Assembly (NCBI GenBank): GCA_964036665.1
Contig: OZ038526.1
Span: 31,434,001 to 31,498,000 of the forward strand
Length of the DNA stretch: 64,000 nucleotides
Direction: 5' to 3'
Source of the DNA: Gordius sp. MW1
Taxonomy: Eukaryota > Nematomorpha > Gordioida > Gordea > Gordiidae
The notes below the pieces were generated by a model. That model was not told the origin of the DNA. It did no database searches and saw only the letters and a list, made by a program, of their open reading frames with translations. Position 1 is the first letter of the stretch. Each line of letters starts with the position of its first letter. A program made the position numbers and the translations under genes. Of the stretch, positions 1 to 10,742 are shown one piece after another.

Positions 1-930
1 ACTAAAAAAAATTTCGATTCACATTTTGGCCAAATGGTCATTTTTTTCATTGGTCACTACCAACAGATACTCTATAAGTCAATGTTAGCCAAAAAAACGA
101 GGAAAAAAATTTTACTTCATACTTTGGCCAATGGTCATTTTTTTCCAATGGTCAGTAGCCAGCGGACGGCCAAAAAGTCATATTATCAATGGTAGTAACA
201 GGAACAATCATAAGAGTCAAAAAAAACGGGGAAAAAATTTCGCTTCACACTTTCGGACACTGGTCATTTTTTTCCAATGGTCAGTAGCCAGCGGACGGCC
301 AAAAAGTCATATTATCAATGGTAGTAACAGGAACAATCATAAGAGTCAAAAAAACGGGGAAAAAAATTTCGCTTTACACTTTCGGACACTCACCATTTTT
401 TCCAGTGGTCAGTAGCCAGAGGACGGCCAAAAAGTCAGATTATCAATGGTAGTAACATGAACAATCATAATAGGCGGAAAAAAGCGAAAAAATAAACTTG
501 GATTCACATTTTGGCCAAATGGTCATTTTTTTCCAGTGGTCAGCAGCCAGCGGACGGCCAAAAAGTCTTATTATCAATGGTAGTAACAGGAACAAACATA
601 ATAGTCAAAAAAAACCCCGGGATTCGAACCCAAAAACTGGTTAAATTAACAAAAATTAAAAGTAAACAAAAAAGACATTCGGTGCAAGACATCCACGTTT
701 TTTTCATTGGTCAGCAGCCAACGGACGGCCAAAAAGTCTTATTATCAATGGTAGGAACAAGAACAATCATAAGAGTCAAAAAAAAACGCAAAAAAATTTC
801 GCTTCACACTTTGGCCAAATGGTGATTTTTTTTATTGGTCAGCACCCAACGGACGGCCAAAATGTCTTATTATCAATGGTAGTAACAGGAACAATCATAA
901 TAGTAAAAAAAAATCCCGGGATTCGAACCC
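1..930. repeat. ~129-bp tandem satellite array
   Basis: The core GGACGGCCAAAA recurs at about 163, 293, 421, 552, 723 and 851, so the spacing is 128-131 bp except for one 171-bp step. Each unit carries a TTTTTTCCAATGGTCAG-type start, the GGACGGCC core, an ATTATCAATGGTAGTAACA segment and an A-rich end. The longer 552-723 step and the unit after 851 contain an extra block with GGGATTCGAACCC near 615 and 913, the reverse complement of a tRNA T-arm/B-box. The open frames across the array result from the repetition and are not genes. The array runs off the left edge of the window. Confidence 0.9.
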
Positions 931-1058
931 AAAAACTGGTTAAATTAACAAAAACTGGTTAAATTAACAAAAATTAAAAGTGCGTGACATCCACGTTCGG
1001 TATCCACGTTCGGTGCGTGACGTGACGTGACATGACGTGACTTCGGAAAATGGAAAGT

Positions 1059-1086
1059 GAGCCCATAAATTGCATAGCAATTAATA
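1059..1086 (-). repeat. Fragment of the GCTATGCAATTTATGGGCTC repeat family
   Basis: Minus-strand terminal fragment of an interspersed repeat seen about ten times in the window. Other short copies lie at 9776-9830 (+), 11883-11938 (+), 19074-19100 (-), 49215-49240 (+) and 55626-55690 (-). Longer copies are listed separately. Confidence 0.7.
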
Positions 1087-1479
1087 TAATAACAGCGTTG
1101 AGCTTAAAACTTTGTCGTTTTCCATAGTTCCCTTTTAAAAATATTTTTAAATATTATTACTTGGAACAGTATATAAGACTGGACTTGAATTAAACGTTCA
1201 GAAAATTAAATAATTACAATATGAAAATTTATAATTAGAAAATTTAAGGCTTATACAAAAATATACATTAATATATCGATTATACTGACTCACAAAAAAC
1301 ACCCATTCAAACTGCACAATTTTAAAATTTGGCCTTATGCCATGTTATGACCACAAACATTAACTTGAATCAAAGGCTTTTAAATTCAAATGGCAAATTA
1401 TTAGAGCCATAGAAACGCCAAAGGTGGCCGTTTCACGGTTGAAATGTTTTGTAAGATTATTGATTCTATTTTTTTAAAG

Positions 1480-3200
1480 CTATTTTCCCACTTGGTAGTC
1501 AGTTCCTTCAAGTAGTATTTCCACGTATACCCGCATTTGAACCAGCTTGGCCTCACACCTTTTCAAGTCTATATAAATTTTAAGTTTCCATGTAAACATA
1601 GGTCTCCCTCTCTTTAGCTTACCTTCGATTTGCTTCATGATACGATTTGCCAGGTGACTTTTCTTCCGTCTCTCCCAAATGGCCATACCATCTCAATTTT
1701 TTTGCAGCTTGCTTTCTATGATACATCTAATTTATCTCTTAATTTCTAATCATGGCCCTTTTTCCTTATTCCCAAGATCCATCTTAATATTCGCATTTCT
1801 GTCGTCCATACATTACTCTGGGCATAATAATGGAGTTATAATCGTCTTTTCAATTTAAGTCGTGTGTGTTAGTCCCCTAGTACCCAATCAACTCCCTTAA
1901 TTTTAGACATCCTGCCTTCATCCCTTCCATAATTTTTTTCCTCACCCCATCCCAATGGACTCTAGAACCAAGATATTTGAATTCATTCTTATTGCTAACG
2001 CCAGACATCGAATTTCAGGTGTGTTTCTTTGTATTCATTTCCCATCGACTCCAAGCATATGTAATCAGTTTTATCCTGATTGACCCTAAGACCATTGCTT
2101 TCCATTCGATCCATACATTTGAACCTGCGCACGGTATTATTTCATCCGCAAAAAGCGTTGCCCAAGGTAGTTCTCGTTTCAGGTCCTTAGTTATCCAATC
2201 CATTATTGTTGTGAACTATGGACTTGCCGATCCTTGTTGCACATCGACAATCCTTTTGTTGTACCACTGGATGTCCGTACCTTAAGTTTTGTGTTTATAC
2301 TTACGCTTTAATTATAATTTATAAGTGTCGAGTACACCATTGGAACTCAGGCTATACCATAGCAACTGCATTGGAACTTTATTGAGTTCCCTCAAGATCA
2401 ATGAAACACATATGAAGGGCCTTCTGTTTTTTTCCTATGAAATTCTATAAGTCGCTTAGATTGTATTGCATCTGAAGCTGACAATCCAGACATTAACCTA
2501 AATTGTCGCTCAACTATTGAGAATCTCTTTCTAAGTCTAGTTTCTATGACCTTTTCACACCTTCATTGCGTGACCGTTATCTTTATCCCTGGGGTGTGCT
2601 TTTCATATTAAGTTAATGCATAGTTATTGCACTCTTGTACATCTCTTTTCAAGATAGGTATAACATGGCTTTCCCTCCATTCATAATCCTAACATTTTTA
2701 AGTGTTTTGTAGATTAGCTATATAAGTTAATATGCACCTAAAACCTGCCATAGGGTATTATCAGGTTCGCTCTACCTATGGTCATACTTTTGAGTATCTG
2801 GTCAATCTCTGCTTCTATTACTTCTAATTGTCACATTAATAGTTCTAGCCTCGGCCATGGTCTAAAAACCCATGTTTACTGTTTAAGAATTCTTTATAGT
2901 TTTCTTCCCAATGGTCTATGATGGTCCAGAGCTAGAGTGTTGCTTCCTTGCTTTTTATCGTGTTTACATTTATTAACACATCTCTGAGTTCCTTGCTCTG
3001 GTCCTTGCGATTTTGTAGATCCTTCTTCCCCTTCTATAGTGTAACTCGGCGCATTTTTCATTAACATCTGTTTTAGCCTTGGCTACAAAACGTTTCGCTA
3101 CATTTTTAGCTTTCAAATATGCCAATCTTATTTCTTCAATCCTGTTGCATGACGATATTTTGTAAAACTTTCTTTTCAACATTACTAGGCGTTCCACGTC
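1480..3200 (-). pseudogene. Decayed LINE (RTE-like) reverse transcriptase, C-terminal half
   Basis: Read on the minus strand, separate broken frames show the order expected of an RTE-like LINE. A basic linker (RLAYLKAKNVAKRFVAKAK) lies at 3197-2973. The RT catalytic region (RELPWATLFADEI, the FADD motif altered to FADE) lies at 2203-2015. A KYLGSRVHWDG segment follows near 1975, then TTEMRILRWILG near 1820 and the KRGRP tail at about 1620. Multiple frameshifts and stops separate these pieces, so it is dead. The clade call rests on remembered motif similarity. Confidence 0.75.
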
Positions 3201-3289
3201 TTCGTTCGTTCCACCACCAAGACTCTTTATCTTTCTATATGCTTGGTTTGTCTTCCCTTTTACACCATTTTGCTACGGATCATACCGTG

Positions 3290-3730
3290 CTGACTATTCT
3301 ATTTCACATATCGTTGCATTCTGATATATATGCCCATACAACCTTAGTAGAAATTCGTTAACCATGTCCGTCATAGGTTTAATACTCCATTTTGTCATTA
3401 GAAAGTCATTCGTCATATGGTCGACTTTATTATACCCCAAGCTCCACCGTATCATTCTCATCTCATCTCCGTGGTTTGTAATAGCATTTCTTCCGTGGTG
3501 TCTAATGCACATGTTTCACTTTCATAGAGTAACACCGGTTTTACGATGGATTTGTAAGCTTTGCTCTTCGACCATATTGACATTTCTTGTCGCACAAAAA
3601 TTTATACAAACATTAATCCAATGTCAGAATTTGTTTGGTGAAATATGGCACAAACTGAGAAGACCTGTAACCCATAGAATGCCCCGATCCCTAATATCTT
3701 TCACATTTAACTATTATAAAGACATTTTTT
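3290..3730 (-). pseudogene. Second LINE (RTE-like) C-terminal fragment
   Basis: The minus strand encodes LLYESETCALDTTEEM followed by TEMRMIRWSLGYNKVDHM, the post-RT C-terminal region of RTE-like LINEs. It lies upstream of the linker of the neighbouring relic (1480-3200), although this segment belongs at the 3' end of a LINE. It must therefore come from a separate, 5'-truncated copy in the same orientation. Confidence 0.7.
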
Positions 3731-3754
3731 AGACATTTTTTTTATATATTAGCT

Positions 3755-3990
3755 AGGCTACCGATGAGATGACCACATACACATAGTGTTGTTAAATTGC
3801 TTATTTGCTTTAGCCTCATACCCGAGCACGAACACTGAGTTTTTTAAAAGCGCGTATAGCATGATCTGTTGATGCAATTCGGTGCACAAGGCAGTATAGT
3901 AGCATATAAAAATGCTCGAGAGGCGAAGTCGAAGCAGCAAAATCTGCTCAAGCAACCTGAGCAGAAAGCATATTTAATAGAAGCGATTAC
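3755..3990. repeat. Interspersed repeat, TAGTGTTGTTAAATTGCT family
   Basis: This segment and 37455-37700 share a diverged sequence: a start near TAGTGTTGTTAAATTGCT, a middle with GAGCACGNACACTGAG, and an end with ATATAAAAATGCTCGAG and repeated GAGCAG. The first bases resemble the ends of the hAT-like family at 42423-42628, so it may be another non-autonomous hAT. Target-site duplications were not resolved. Confidence 0.6.
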
Positions 3991-3999
3991 TACGATTTA

Positions 4000-5130
4000 G
4001 TTACTTTAAAACTCTATACAGTAGGCAACTTGCATTCTTTGCCCTTTCCTGACCCAGATTCGCCCCCTTCCTCCTTGCTATGATACTTTAAAACTTATTA
4101 AAAACAGTACCATCCTTGCCCCTCTTGTCCTCGATTTGGACTCCCCTCCTTGGTTCTCTGCATCTTTGGCCCCCTAAAGCGGCAAGGGAGGGGGCAAAGC
4201 TGCCCCCCCCCCCTTGGTCCCGATTCGCCCCTCCCCTTTTTGTTTTCTAAAGAAATATAATATAAAATTAGACGTTAATTAAAAGTACTAAACACCGAGG
4301 ATTATTTAACCTCTACACGGTAGAATTAGGACACTCAGTTTTTATAGAAAGGGGATTTAAAAATAAATTTAAAAATGAAGCATGCATGAATGAAGCGTGA
4401 AAATGATGTTGTATTTTAATCATTTGTATTTTATTATTATGCTCTTAGTTAATAAATAAGGAATCTAAAGTAAGCTTAAATAAGGCTTTAAATAACGCCT
4501 AACTACCTTTTTTAAAATTAAAAATTGGCTTGAATTAGTGTCTTCCTCTTCTATTATAGATGGTGAGTAATAAAAATTAAATTACTACATTTTAAAGCAC
4601 TTGTTAGAGACAGAAAATTTATATAAAGTTTTAAAATTGTAGATTTTTCTCGAAAATTAAATCAGGTAATTAATTTATTTATATAAACGCAAGTCTAATA
4701 TGAGTGTTTTAATATCAATGAGTTTTTCCATATAATTCAAATTTTTATTTTAAATTTTTGTCGATGTGGGAGGGGGGCAGAATCTTACCCAAACCCCCCT
4801 CCTCTTAACCCGAAATTTCCCTTCGCGTTCGCCTATGCCAATTTAAAGTAAATAGTTATAATGGCTAACTTGTGAGAAGGCTTAAAATCAGTTAATACAT
4901 TAAGCCATTTAAAAAAAATTAAGGATGTTTAAATTTAGAAAATGTTCAGTAAAATGTGGTCAATATTTAAATTGTCCTTAGTTAAAAATTTAAAAATGCC
5001 TAGTAAAAAAATATAATATGCTCAGTGTACTAAAAATGCTCAGTAATTTTAATTATAATTGTTGGTATTTTTTTTAACTAGTTAATTTTATTATGCAAGA
5101 TTTACATTAAATGAAACTAAAAACAACATA
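4000..5130. other. No gene seen; AT-rich with two C/G-run patches
   Basis: C-rich patches at about 4040-4240 and 4765-4840 look like badly decayed copies of the GGGCGTAGCC hAT MITE family, but no terminal repeats are left. The rest is simple AT-rich sequence. The last part should include the 3' untranslated end of the retrotransposon whose ORF stops at 5135. Confidence 0.5.
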
Positions 5131-5134
5131 TAAA

Positions 5135-7948
5135 TCATAGAGGTAAACATTCAAAAATTGCCATAGCGTTGTAATGGCAAATAATCATTCCGATTTTCTG
5201 TTTTATAAAAAAAGTTTCCCTTTTGTCAAGGGTATTGGCAGCTATGCGGCGTCCCAATTCCTTCAGGAGGGCTTGGGTTTTAGGACCTATTGTAGTGAGG
5301 GTAGTGGTCACTATGGGGGAGAAAAGGAGTGAGGAATTAAGTTCTGCGTATTTAGCGGATTTTAATCTTTCAGAATCAACAAGGGGGTCTTTGTTTTGGT
5401 TTGAGGGAGCAAAGGCATCCGGACAAGTGTAGTCCCAAGCTAGGCATAGCCCTTTTGCCCATGGGATGAGGGTCTGTCCATCAGGTCTCTTCTTGTCGCT
5501 AAGGCAAAGACCATTAGGCTCCAATTGGGAAGGAAAGCCCGCCTTTTTGAATGTCTTCTGTAGAAGAGCGTTAACGGATGTGTGCCGTGGAAATCTGGCC
5601 TTATTAAATTTGCAATGCAGGCCGTGGTGACCTTTTGTACCAACGGATGAGCCACATAAGTTGCATTGATGAGAGGCAACTATATCGCATCCTAGGCGGA
5701 GCCCTGTTGCAATCCTGAACTCGTTGTTGGAGAGTTGAAGGTCATGAGTCCGACTTGGGATGGCCTCCAACCACTCGTGGCCGGACCTTGATGCGAAACT
5801 TCTTAAAGCTGGTAACTCCTCCAACGATGCGCCCGATATAAGAGTTTTAAGGGCATGGTCGTAGAGAGGAGTGTTCCAACTCTTTTGAGAGTTTATGGTA
5901 GGGAATGGAGTGTTAGGGTCGGACAAAGAACTCCACATGTCGAGGGCGATTTGGGTGAAAGGATCTGGTTGATCGATTAGTATGTCGATGATTGGTTTGG
6001 CTGAAAGTCGACTCGAGATGAAGGCCGACAAAGCTACAAGAGAGGATGATCTCAGGCCCAAACCACCATATTTTGTGGGGAGACACGCTTGTTTCCATTG
6101 AGACCCAGTAAAAGAAAGGTTTGTGATTTCCTCGACAACGTCTTTGAGTTTTTGGTCGAATAAAGATAGAGCACTGGGATTTAAGAATGAGGTGGATGAC
6201 CTGAAGATATGATTTATCTTAGGTAAAGAATAGCAGTTTTTAATTAAAAAGAAAGCCTGGTGGGCTGGCAAGTAAGAAAGGAGGGGTTTGATTTCTACTA
6301 GTTTTTGGATTGTCTCTGTTAATAACTTGTTACAAGGGTGTGAGCCACCTATGGGAGATCCTAAGTGCGTTAGTTCGTTAGGGTGAATATGTTTGAAAGC
6401 GTCAAAGTATGGGTCTAGGCTTAAAGGGTCAGTATTGTTTTTGCAAACCTCGGTCTTGGTATGATTAAGATGGAGACCAATTTTTGAAGCTTCGACTTCA
6501 AGGTATGAAAGGGCTTCTTTGACGTCTTCTGCATTTCCTTTGATGGTACCATCGTCTAGGTACCACAAGTTGAGTGATAGATTATATTTAGAGGCTAGGT
6601 CTTCGGTCAGGGATTTTATACCTAGGCAGAATAGTAGGGGGCCTAGCGGGTCTCCTTGTTGAATGCCGTCACTCGATGCAATTATTTTGGAATTAAAGTT
6701 GAGCATGGAAGTAGGAGCGTAGCATGCATTAAGGAAAATGGAGTACTCGGGAAGAAATTTGTAAGCCTCTGTTAAGAAGTGTGACCTGTAGATAGTATTA
6801 AAGGCGTTTTTGAAGTCGATCTTAGCTAGGATCGAATGGTCGGGATGGGCGAGGGCTATGCGGACAGCGTGAGAGGCGATTTCACAACCACACTTGATTC
6901 CGAAACCTAGTTGGATGGGAGCTAATTGATCTGCAATGTTGGTTTTTACTCGAGCAATAATTAGTTTGCAGCATAGGCGTCTAAAAATTGAACCCATGGC
7001 TATTGGACGAAGGCCACCATCTGGTTTGGTAAGTGATATTAGGGTGGCCCCAAAAAAATAGGGAGAGATCGCGTCAGGTACTAAGCCTTTAATAACCTGG
7101 TTAAGGAAGATTGCTAGGGTGGATGTGAAGTGGCCAGACCTGTCAATGTGAGGTCTTGTTAATTCTATTAAATGTGAAGCCCGGAAACCGTCTAAACCAG
7201 AACCTACTGAGGATTTTTTAAAAGAACCGATAGCCTCGAGAATTTCATGCGATGTGAAGTCCTTGAAGGGGGAATTGATTGTAGAGGGAAATTGGGAGCA
7301 ATTTCTTTCAGGGTGTTTAATTTGTAAAGATTCGAAGGTTTCTTGAGTGTCTGGGGAAATTTTGCAGTCTGAATTGGCCAGGCGAAGAGCACCCTGGATG
7401 TCGAAAAGGTTGAGTTTAGCGGAAACCCGTTTGGCTCTTTGTTGAACTGATGTAATCTTATGGATGTGTGGCTCGTAAATAATAGGGGGTGATGAAACGT
7501 CCCATTTTGCTGAGTTTTGTTTAACCCAGTTCGAAAGGGTACCTTTGTAATTTGATGGTGGTACTGAAAGGACACGGGAAGTAAATTGAAAAAGGTTGGC
7601 CCAATGGAGGGTGCTGCTTGGATCCTTAGAGAGGTTTGAGATGGCATCAGTAAGGGCAATTAGAACTTGATGTCTGGCTCCTTTAGGGATGTTTTTTAAA
7701 ATCCTGTTAACAGGGGAATGAGGGATGTCTGAATATGTATTGTTGGTGGTGGTTCCGACCTGGGAGTAGGTATTATGCGATAAATGGTTGTGAGTTGAGG
7801 TGAGTATAGCTGCTGGATGTTTTCCAGAGCCTGGGCACCTCTGTTTTAATGGACCGTGAACGTGAATCAAATTAGAGAGGGTAATTGAAGCTAACCTGTA
7901 GCAGACTGGGCAGGTTCCGGTTTGGGTTGTGGAGTTTGTGTTGTTCAT
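5135..7948 (-). CDS. Non-LTR retrotransposon polyprotein, restriction-like endonuclease type (R2/R4/Hero-like)
   Basis: An uninterrupted 937-codon ORF. An N-terminal zinc finger is visible (C13, C16, H29/H31, C38). The reverse transcriptase core follows: PDGGLRPIAMGS, KIDFKNAF near residue 378, QQGDPLGP near 433 and the catalytic YLDDG near 464. The C-terminal part has a C-x2-C-x8-H-x4-C knuckle (CNLCG near 761 to HHGLHC near 776), then a RPDGQT...AWDYT segment near 821, which fits a PD-(D/E)XK nuclease. That layout (N-terminal finger, RT, CCHC, nuclease) is the single-ORF plan of R2-type elements, which nick target DNA and reverse-transcribe their RNA there. The intact frame suggests a young copy. 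A dead relative lies at 47560-48660. The element's ends were not identified; a (TTTA)n tract begins 135 bp upstream of its start codon. Confidence 0.93.
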   Translation of the reverse strand: MNNTNSTTQTGTCPVCYRLASITLSNLIHVHGPLKQRCPGSGKHPAAILTSTHNHLSHNTYSQVGTTTNNTYSDIPHSPVNRILKNIPKGARHQVLIALTDAISNLSKDPSSTLHWANLFQFTSRVLSVPPSNYKGTLSNWVKQNSAKWDVSSPPIIYEPHIHKITSVQQRAKRVSAKLNLFDIQGALRLANSDCKISPDTQETFESLQIKHPERNCSQFPSTINSPFKDFTSHEILEAIGSFKKSSVGSGLDGFRASHLIELTRPHIDRSGHFTSTLAIFLNQVIKGLVPDAISPYFFGATLISLTKPDGGLRPIAMGSIFRRLCCKLIIARVKTNIADQLAPIQLGFGIKCGCEIASHAVRIALAHPDHSILAKIDFKNAFNTIYRSHFLTEAYKFLPEYSIFLNACYAPTSMLNFNSKIIASSDGIQQGDPLGPLLFCLGIKSLTEDLASKYNLSLNLWYLDDGTIKGNAEDVKEALSYLEVEASKIGLHLNHTKTEVCKNNTDPLSLDPYFDAFKHIHPNELTHLGSPIGGSHPCNKLLTETIQKLVEIKPLLSYLPAHQAFFLIKNCYSLPKINHIFRSSTSFLNPSALSLFDQKLKDVVEEITNLSFTGSQWKQACLPTKYGGLGLRSSSLVALSAFISSRLSAKPIIDILIDQPDPFTQIALDMWSSLSDPNTPFPTINSQKSWNTPLYDHALKTLISGASLEELPALRSFASRSGHEWLEAIPSRTHDLQLSNNEFRIATGLRLGCDIVASHQCNLCGSSVGTKGHHGLHCKFNKARFPRHTSVNALLQKTFKKAGFPSQLEPNGLCLSDKKRPDGQTLIPWAKGLCLAWDYTCPDAFAPSNQNKDPLVDSERLKSAKYAELNSSLLFSPIVTTTLTTIGPKTQALLKELGRRIAANTLDKRETFFIKQKIGMIICHYNAMAIFECLPL

Positions 7949-8081
7949 GTAGAATAATTATGGGTATTTGCTGATTGTGACTGTAAACACAATTTACAAA
8001 TTGTAGCGTATTTCATTTTAATTTATATTAGCCCTTTTATGTTTTTTAACTAATTTAACAATAATATAATTACATTGTTTT

Positions 8082-8565
<484 letters not shown>

Positions 8566-9327
8566 CTTCAAAAAAGATGTTTGCGAGGAAATTACTGTCT
8601 ATTTTAGCTAAACTAAATAGATTGGAAGCGTGATTATTTGTTTTATTTAATTCAAAAAGGCTTTTTCTCTTGATTTTTTTGTTGCTAAATCCCCCACTCC
8701 ATTCCCTCCAACCAAGTTAATGGAATTTTAGATAAATTATATTATGAAATTTATGAAATATTATGATCTATTATTTATCTTGAAATGCTCTGCCCTTTCC
8801 TAAAGAAATTTCAATGAAAGTTGAATTAAAAAAAGTAAAATCTTTTTTCTTTAAAATATTCACCAAAATAATGATATTTTCTAAATATATCATGAATGCG
8901 CGGTTAATACTTATTTGCTGGTTCTAATCCCGCTTTCATACTTATTGTTATAAACTCAATTTCCAGTTAATGTGCAAAAAAACAACTTGAGAAAAAAACT
9001 GAACAAATGAATTAAATACTGAGAACATAATTAAATATTGAATATTAAATTATTTAGTGAGCATTTGATTATTCTACTGATAATTTTATTTTCATATACT
9101 GAGCATTTGAATATTCTACTAAGCAAAAATTGCATTGAATATTGAGCACAAAAATTTGTTTTCAAAAAAGAAAATTAACTAATCCACCGTAGTTAGGCAG
9201 ATAATTCATAAAAAAGATGTAAATCGATCCTAGAGGGGTGTCATTCTGAAATTTTTTAATAAAAAATCATTTTACCAAGCCTAAACCCTTTCAATTAAAA
9301 AATTATGCCGTTGCATTGGTATATATA

Positions 9328-9480
9328 ATTTAAAGGGTAGTCATTGGAACTAAAGGGGGGGGGCAATAATGCTGTAGGGAGGGGCAAAATAATGTTTTTT
9401 ACATTTTAGGTATAATTATATTAAATCTTTAAAAATTTTAGGCTTTGAAGGGGAACAGCCGCCCTCTCTGCCACCCCCTG
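9328..9480. mobile_element. Decayed GGGCGTAGCC-family hAT MITE
   Basis: It keeps the internal order of the family (G-run, GGCAATAATG, GGGGCAAAAT, TTTTAGG-TATAAT, GAACAGCCGCCCTC) but has lost both recognisable terminal repeats. Confidence 0.6.
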
Positions 9481-10060
9481 AATAAGCTCATGTCAAAAGG
9501 GCAAAAGTTAAAAAATTAGCCAGTTGAAAGTTATTTATTGGTAATTAAAACATACATATTGCATACTTTAAAAAACGAGAAATATTACAGATTTCGACAA
9601 GTTTCCCAATAAAATTGAATGCAATTAATAAATTTCGCTTAATAATAAGATACATAATTGTGTTTTTTATCAGGAAATGTTTTACTAGCTTTACGTTTTC
9701 AATTAGATGCCTTTATTGAAAAATTAAAGCGTTAAATTTAAAAACTTTCTGCCATCCAAGGGCTGACTTGATATTGATTGCTATGCAATTTATGGGCTCG
9801 CTTTTGGTTGTCCGTCCTGTCCAACTTTTATTAATATTGTTTTATTAATCTAGCTTTTGGGGGATTAGATGCGAATGAATCTAATTAATACATTAGAAAA
9901 GAAATGACATTTATTTATCTAGATTTGTTATAATTTATTTTTCATTTAAAGAAGGCAATTCTTCATGAAAAAAGAAATTCCTCATATTTATCTAGTTAGT
10001 TTATCGGCAAAGATAGTCCGATTTATAATTTTACAGTTTTTAAATCCACATTAAGGATTC

Positions 10061-10219
10061 TATGGGCGGGAGACAGGGAGGGGCAGCTGCCCCCCCCCAT
10101 AAATCCGAAAATTCGTTATAATTTAATATAATTATGGCTAAATTTTTGAAAAAATTATCATTTTGCCCCTCTCTAAATCATTACTGCCCCCTCTTATTCC
10201 AACTCTGGCTACGCCCGTG
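10061..10219. mobile_element. GGGCGTAGCC-family hAT MITE
   Basis: Starts TATGGGCG and ends GGCTACGCCCGTG, with the usual GGGGCAGCTGCCCC block, TAATATAATTATGGCTAAA core and TTTTGCCCCTC block between. No clear 8-bp duplication flanks it. Confidence 0.8.
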
Positions 10220-10742
10220 GAGGGTTTTGATTTGCATTAATATAAACTACCTTTACTTCTGTAATTGTTAGAAGTTTTTATTTAAAAGGCGTGCAAATTT
10301 TCTAAGATTCAAGAATCCTTAAAAAACCTCCCTATCTTTAATGCATGGCATGGCGTAGGCAACTTTCTAACCTTCCTCTGCCTGCTATAAAAACTTCCCT
10401 AACACAACTTTCTCCCCTTTGAATTCGTATCTCTCATTGAATTTAACATATGTTGTTGTATGCGCGTTCGTTAACTATGAAAATCTTCCTCTTCTCCCAT
10501 ACTGTAAAAGATCGATGCTAAATTCTTGATTCTTATACAATCCACCCCTCCCCTTCCTTTTCCCATTGCTATTTCTTAGTTTTTACTCCTACCGTAATAA
10601 TTCTATCAAACGTTTATGGTTTCCCAGCATCTCCTTCTGGTAGCAGCTTAGATTCATTCCCAACAATTTTTTGTTTCTAAATTCACTCCCCTCTCTTTCC
10701 CCCTCTATACATTTTCCGCATTTTATCGTTCTTGTACAAGCC

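Larger units (their letters stand above)
8620..10640. other. Intergenic, no gene seen
   Basis: AT-rich sequence with two GGGCGTAGCC-type MITE copies and a 9776-9830 copy of the GCTATGCAATTTATGGGCTC family. From about 10330 the plus strand becomes pyrimidine-rich up to the gene starting at 10743, which may include its promoter and leader; no clear TATA box was picked out. Confidence 0.5.

Noticed and set aside
131-825. Open frames and regularly spaced repeats at the left edge that look CRISPR-like
   Set aside because: Units are ~129 bp, near identical throughout with no unique spacers, in an animal genome; it is a tandem satellite.
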